The notes under the pieces are model-generated. The model did not search any database. It was not told where the DNA came from and saw nothing but the letters and a program-made list of their open reading frames with translations. 64,000 nt of DNA from Bolinopsis microptera (Eukaryota; Ctenophora; Tentaculata; Lobata; Bolinopsidae): NCBI RefSeq assembly GCF_026151205.1, contig NC_087077.1, forward strand, positions 19,713,975 through 19,777,974, read 5' to 3'. The position numbers and the translations under genes are program-made. Position 1 is the stretch's first letter, and each line of letters opens with the position of its first letter. Of the stretch, positions 59,371 through 64,000 are shown piece by piece.

Positions 59371-61760
59371 TTAAGTGACTTTGAAGAATACAAGGTACTT
59401 AATAAAAGTAACTTGATTATAAAATCAAGTGACTTTCAGTAATACAAGCTATTTATCAAAGGGATGTTAAGTGACATGGAGGAATAATAGTCTCTTGATA
59501 TAAGGTCAAGGGACTTTGATTGGGATTATCAGTGACGTTGAGGAATAATAGTCTCTTGATATAAGGACTTTTGATTAGGATGTTAAGTGACGTTGAGGAA
59601 CAATATTCTCTTGATATAAGTGACTTTGATTGGGATGTTAAGTGACTTTGAGGAATAATAGTCTCTTGATATAAGTGACTTTGATTGGGATGTTAAGTGA
59701 CTTTGAGGAATAATAGTCTCTTGATATAAGGTCAAGGGACTTTGATTGGGATTATCAGTGACGTTGAGGAATAATAGTCTCTTGATATAAGGACTTTTGA
59801 TTGGGATGTTAAGTGACTTTGAGGAATAATAGTCTCTTGATATAAGGGACTTTGATTGGGATGTTAAGTGACTTTGAGGAATAATATTCTCTTGATATAA
59901 GGGATTTTGATTGGGATGTTAAGTGACGTTGAGGAATAATAGTCTCTTGATATAAGGGACTTTGATTGGAATATTAAGAGACTTTGAGGAATAATAGTCT
60001 CTTGATATAAAGGACTTTGATTGGGATGTTAAGTGACATGGAGGAATAATAGTCTCTTGATATAAGGTCAAGGGACTTTGATTGGGATTATCAGTGACGT
60101 TGAGGAATAATAGTCTCTTGATATAAGGGACTTTGATTGGGATGTTGAGTGACTTTGAGGAATAATAGTCTCTTGATATAAGGGATTTTGATTGGGATGT
60201 TAAGTGACGTTGAGGAATAATAGTCTCTTGATATAAGGGACTTTGATTGGAATATTAAGAGACTTTGAGGAATAATAGTCTCTTGATATAAAGGACTTTG
60301 ATTGGGATGTTAAGTGACGTTGAGGAACAATATTCTCTTGATATAAAGACTTTGATTGGGATGTTAAGTGACGTTAAGGAATAATAGTCTCTTGATATAA
60401 GGGACTTTGATTGGGATGTTAAGTGACTTTGAGTAATAATAGTCTCTTGATATAAGGGACTTTGATTGGGATGTTAAGTGACATTGAGGAATAATAGTCT
60501 CTGATATAAGTGACTTTGATTGGGATATTAAGTGACTTTGAGTAATAATAGTCTCTTAATATAAGGGATTTTGATTGGGATATTAAGTGACGTTGAGGAA
60601 TAATAGTCTCTTGATATAAGGACCTTTGATTGGGATGTTAAGTGACTTGGAGGAATAATAGTCTCTTAATATAAGGGATTTTGATTGGGATATTAAGTGA
60701 CGTTGAGGAATAATAGTCTCTTGATATAAGGAACTTTGATTGGGATATTAAGTGACGTTAAGGAATAATAGTCTCTTGATATAAGGACTTTTGATTAGGA
60801 TGTTGAGTGACTTTGAGGAATAATAGTCTCTTGATATAAGGGACTTTGATTGGGATGTTAAGTGACTTTGAGGAACAATAGTCTCTTGATATAAGGCCAA
60901 GGGAATTTGATTGGGATATTAAGTGACTCTGAGGAACAATAGTCTTTTGATATAAGGGACTTTGATTGTGATGTTAAGTGACATTGAGGAATAATAGTCT
61001 CTTGATATAAGGAACTTTGATTGGGATATTAAGTGACGTTAAGGAATAATAGTCTCTTGATATAAGGACTTTTGATTAGGATGTTGAGTGACTTTGAGAA
61101 ATAATAGTCTCTTGATATAAGGACTTTTGATTAGGATGTTAAGTGACTTTGAGGAATAATAGTCTCTTGATATAAGGACTTTTGATTAGGATGTTGAGTG
61201 ACTTTGAGAAATAATAGTCTCTTGATATAAGGGACTTTGATTGGGATGTTAAGTGACTTTGAGGAATAATAGTCTCAGCTGATATAAGGGACTTTGATTA
61301 GGATGTTAAGTGACTTTGAGGAATAATAGTCTCTTGATATAAGGACTTTTGATTAGGATGTTGAGTGACTTTGAGGAATAATAGTCTCTTGATATAAGGG
61401 ACTTTGGTTGGGATATTAAGAGACGTTAATGAATAATAGTCTCTTAATATAAGGGATTTTGATTGGGATGTTAAGTGACTTTGAGGAATAATAGTCTCTT
61501 GATATAAGTGACTTTGGTTGGGATATTAAGAGACGTTACTGAATAATAGTCTCTTAATATAAGGACTTTTGATTAGGATGTTAAGTGACTTTGAGGAATA
61601 ATAGTCTCTTGATATAAGGCCAAGGGAATTTGATTGGGATATTAAGTGACTCTGAGGAACAATAGTCTCTTGATATAAGGGACTTTGATTGTGATGTTAA
61701 GTGACGTTAAGGAATAATAGTCTCTTGATATAAGGACCTTTGATCGTAATGTTTCGTGAC
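59371..61760. repeat. 55-bp minisatellite, about 43 copies
   Basis: The unit is about 55 bases, with landmarks GACTTTGATTGGGATGTTAAG, TGAC-x-TTGAGGAATAATAG and TCTCTTGATATAAG. Units differ by small changes (GTTGAGG or TTTGAGG, AATAATAG or AACAATATT, AAGGTCAAGGG inserts). Groups of variants recur in the same order, as in an array that grows by multi-unit steps. Confidence 0.95.
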
Positions 61761-62884
61761 TTAGAGGAATATTATTTGTGATATTAGATGAAAATATATT
61801 GGATGTTATACTTATTCTTTGACGATGTGATATCAGATGAATTGATATGATATTTATATGTTATTATGGTTGATCTATGATTTATGAGGTAGGGGGACAC
61901 ATTTTCTCAATTCAAAAAAACTCCAATGACTAATACAGTTAACCAAAACTTAACTCTTTGCTCTGATGCTTATTCTCTCAGAGGCGAAGGGAATGAAGTA
62001 GGGACTGTAAACATTTTCAAATTTATTTAGATTGTGTGACTCTCTAAAACCTGAAAATGTGCCCCCCCCCCCCCCCTCTCCCCCTACGAGTAAGACTTAT
62101 TGTAATTCATATTAGTAACTCTTGCTGATCACAAAATTTGAAATATTATACTTCTGCGACACTGGTAATCATTGTAATTATTTGTCTCGCGAAAGTGCAA
62201 ATCGTGTGGAATTGACAGACGTTTCCTATTGCCAGTCTGAAATAATTTGCCTGTCAATATGAGGTCCCATGGAAAAAGCTGACCAAAGTTTCTAAACACA
62301 AATAATAGACTTTTTATGTTCGTTCAAACCTCAATTCTTAAAGGATCAGTTAACTCAAAAATTTGTATTCGCCAATTTGGCTAAGATTTAAATCAGCTGT
62401 GCAGACAAACTCACAAACTGGTAAAAAATAGTATCGCCAAAAGAACCAACTCTCCAGCGTACGTGTAACGCGTGTTATTGCAATAATAAGCTGTGGCCTC
62501 GTGACGTCACGAAGTCCCTCAGCGCGAGCTTGCATAGCGTTATACATTGCAAACGTTTATCATCGTCAATAAAACACGTGTAACTCACTCAAATTTTAGA
62601 ATTATGACTATAATTCCCTAGTTCTCCAAAATCCTTATAGTTTTGGCTATCACCCTAACTATAGGAATAGCTGATTGGATGTACAGTGCTCACGTCAAGA
62701 TTTTAAACAGTGACATAAGTTCTTGAACAGTGGCGGGTGAATGTACGGTTAGAAAGTTTATGCTATTACAACTTATGTCATATGTGATAATTTTGGATTG
62801 TTTGCATTGCTTAATTACACAAGCAGGGAGACTGTACTGATTATTTGTCCCCAGTCCATGAAACTCTAACGAATTTAGGGCACT
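61761..62884. other. Intergenic DNA, nothing recognised
   Basis: No gene seen. A poly-C tract lies at 62,062-62,078. The short frames on either strand lack any family mark. Confidence 0.55.
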
Positions 62885-63235
62885 ATCCGTCGCGGAGTAG
62901 AGTCCGCGGCGGAGCCGCCGGACTCCGAGCGGAGTCCGGCGGTGCTCCGCCAAAATGTATTTACACTGGACTCGAGTACATTTTGGCGGACTCCGAGCGG
63001 AGCCGAGCGGACTCCGAGCGGACTTTAAAGTCCGCCGCGGACTCCGAGCGGCTCCGCGGCGGCTCGGCGGAGTGTCCGCCGCGGACTAAGCCACTAGGCG
63101 GACTCCGGTCCGCCGCGGACTCCGGCGGAGTGCTTGGCGGACTCCGGCGGACCTCTCCGCCGGACTTGAATCCGGCGGAGTCCGGCGGAGCTTGGACTCC
63201 GCTCGGAGTCCGCCGGACTCCAACAGAGTCCACTG
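62885..63235. repeat. GC-rich stretch of self-complementary GGACTCCGGCGGA words
   Basis: About 350 bases made almost entirely of GGACTCCG, CGGCGGA and their complements TCCGCCG and CGGAGTCC in both directions, so nearly every part can pair with another. The surrounding DNA is AT-rich. One 20-base spacer (AAAATGTATTTACACTGG, then its near complement at 62,980) breaks it. The Ser/Glu/Arg-rich frames on both strands follow from the words and are not taken as genes. Confidence 0.85.
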
Positions 63236-64000
63236 AGTTCCGACTTCCGACTTCCGACCCTCGGCTAAATTTGTCACGTGACATACAACATAGCATTTTG
63301 CGATATTGTGGTCAGATGAAAAGGTCGCTAGTGATAAACCTTAACCATTACCCTCACAATGTCAATAGTGTACAACTCTAGTCCTAACTTTGACCCTATA
63401 ATGTATAAACGTTGACCCTAACCCTCCACCAAACCGCCAGCAGCGAAATATCAATGTCATTGACTGGTCACGTGACCAAAACAATTTTTGTCATATTATC
63501 TCATATAGGGAAGCGTTTTTAGTTTTACCCTACACGTTGCATGTGGCGTCATTCGGCCGGATCCCAGCAAGCAAAAATACGTCGACCATCACAGGACGAC
63601 GCCAGCACTCTCTACGCTCGTCGAGCTCCGATCGTCCTGTGACGAAGTAAGGACGAAGCCTGAGGTCCTCAGGTAACATCGACCACCGATTGAAAATTCA
63701 GAGATTTTTTGACATAAAGGTCAAATGTAAAACTAAAATCTTGATGTTAATTGATTGACGACGTCAATTTTTGAGCACAGCGCGAGCGCATGCGGAAAAG
63801 GACCGCGTAGCTAGTCAAGATGTTGATAAATATTTGGCTTGTGGCGCGATGTGTTGCTTTAAGTCTAACTATAGCCCTCTCGCTTGCAGTAGCGCGCGAC
63901 CGCCGGAGGCGGAAATGACCTGGTTAGCTAGGTAAACGCGATGTGCCTTGTAGGATGAAATCCTACTAGCTGACGCCACTCGCAGCTGTGCTGCTCGCTG
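63236..64000. other. Intergenic DNA with a short dispersed repeat
   Basis: No gene recognised. The stretch CCCTCTCGCTTGCAGTAGCG at 63,877 is the inverted relative of GCGCTACTGCAAGCGCGAG at about 42,331. An inverted repeat CATCACAGGACGACG / CGATCGTCCTGTGACG is at 63,588-63,644. Confidence 0.5.

Noticed and set aside
59371..61760. CRISPR-like array
   Set aside because: The whole 55-bp unit is repeated with no unique spacers, and this is animal DNA; it is a minisatellite.
62845..63381. A Ser/Arg/Glu-rich protein gene in the GC-rich block
   Set aside because: Frames on both strands and in several phases have the same low-complexity composition set by the repeated words.

Overview
The window is nuclear DNA of a metazoan, with a TTAGGG-type telomere-like repeat, spliced genes with GT/AG introns, non-LTR and LTR retrotransposons, and very many minisatellites. 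The species cannot be fixed from the sequence. A marine invertebrate fits, because there is an aerolysin-fold secreted protein gene and several foldback or TIR elements. Most of the window is repeats; three host genes can be supported.

Region 1 (1-31 kb) is the 3' two thirds of a minus-strand SLC18B1-like transporter gene (exons at 30.9-29.5 kb and a terminal exon at 4.8-4.5 kb). Its last intron is 24.7 kb long because it holds a four-layer nest. A G-run minisatellite (unit TATTAGATTTAGTT plus G run) is split by a plus-strand LINE (4906-28808). The LINE is split by a Ty3/gypsy-type LTR element A (8275-28254, TSD TTGG). Element A is split by a second LTR element B (15805-27558) with an Env-like 3' gene. 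About 8.6-24 kb reads like unpolished long-read consensus, so the retroelement genes there are shattered. Downstream of the transporter is a 3.7-kb array of an 11-bp unit ending at a 100-N gap.

Region 2 (31-40.5 kb) has no gene. It holds a tandem segmental duplication with long GA runs, a TIR element carrying interstitial telomere-like repeats, a 2.1-kb TIR element full of CCCCTAAAATGTCA motifs, an 830-bp GGGAGA array, a 674-bp TIR element with a 3-bp TSD, and copies of a dispersed repeat that also occurs inverted at 1-623.

Region 3 (40.5-42.5 kb) is a two-exon gene for a secreted protein of about 493 residues after splicing. It has two copies of an unrecognised domain and a C-terminal aerolysin/ETX-MTX2-like region.

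Region 4 (44-59 kb) is a six-exon coiled-coil gene of about 632 aa, with an RFX X-box-like promoter site. Its fourth intron (11.7 kb) holds a 9.8-kb palindromic element: 3-kb arms, a 9-bp putative TSD, a C2H2 zinc-finger gene at its centre, tRNA-like B-box triplets near both ends, and a younger intact LINE (1056-aa EN-RT protein) in the left arm only.

Region 5 (59-64 kb) holds a 2.4-kb array of a 55-bp unit just after the coiled-coil gene, a 340-bp GC-rich stretch built of self-complementary GGACTCCGGCGGA words, and otherwise unrecognised intergenic DNA.
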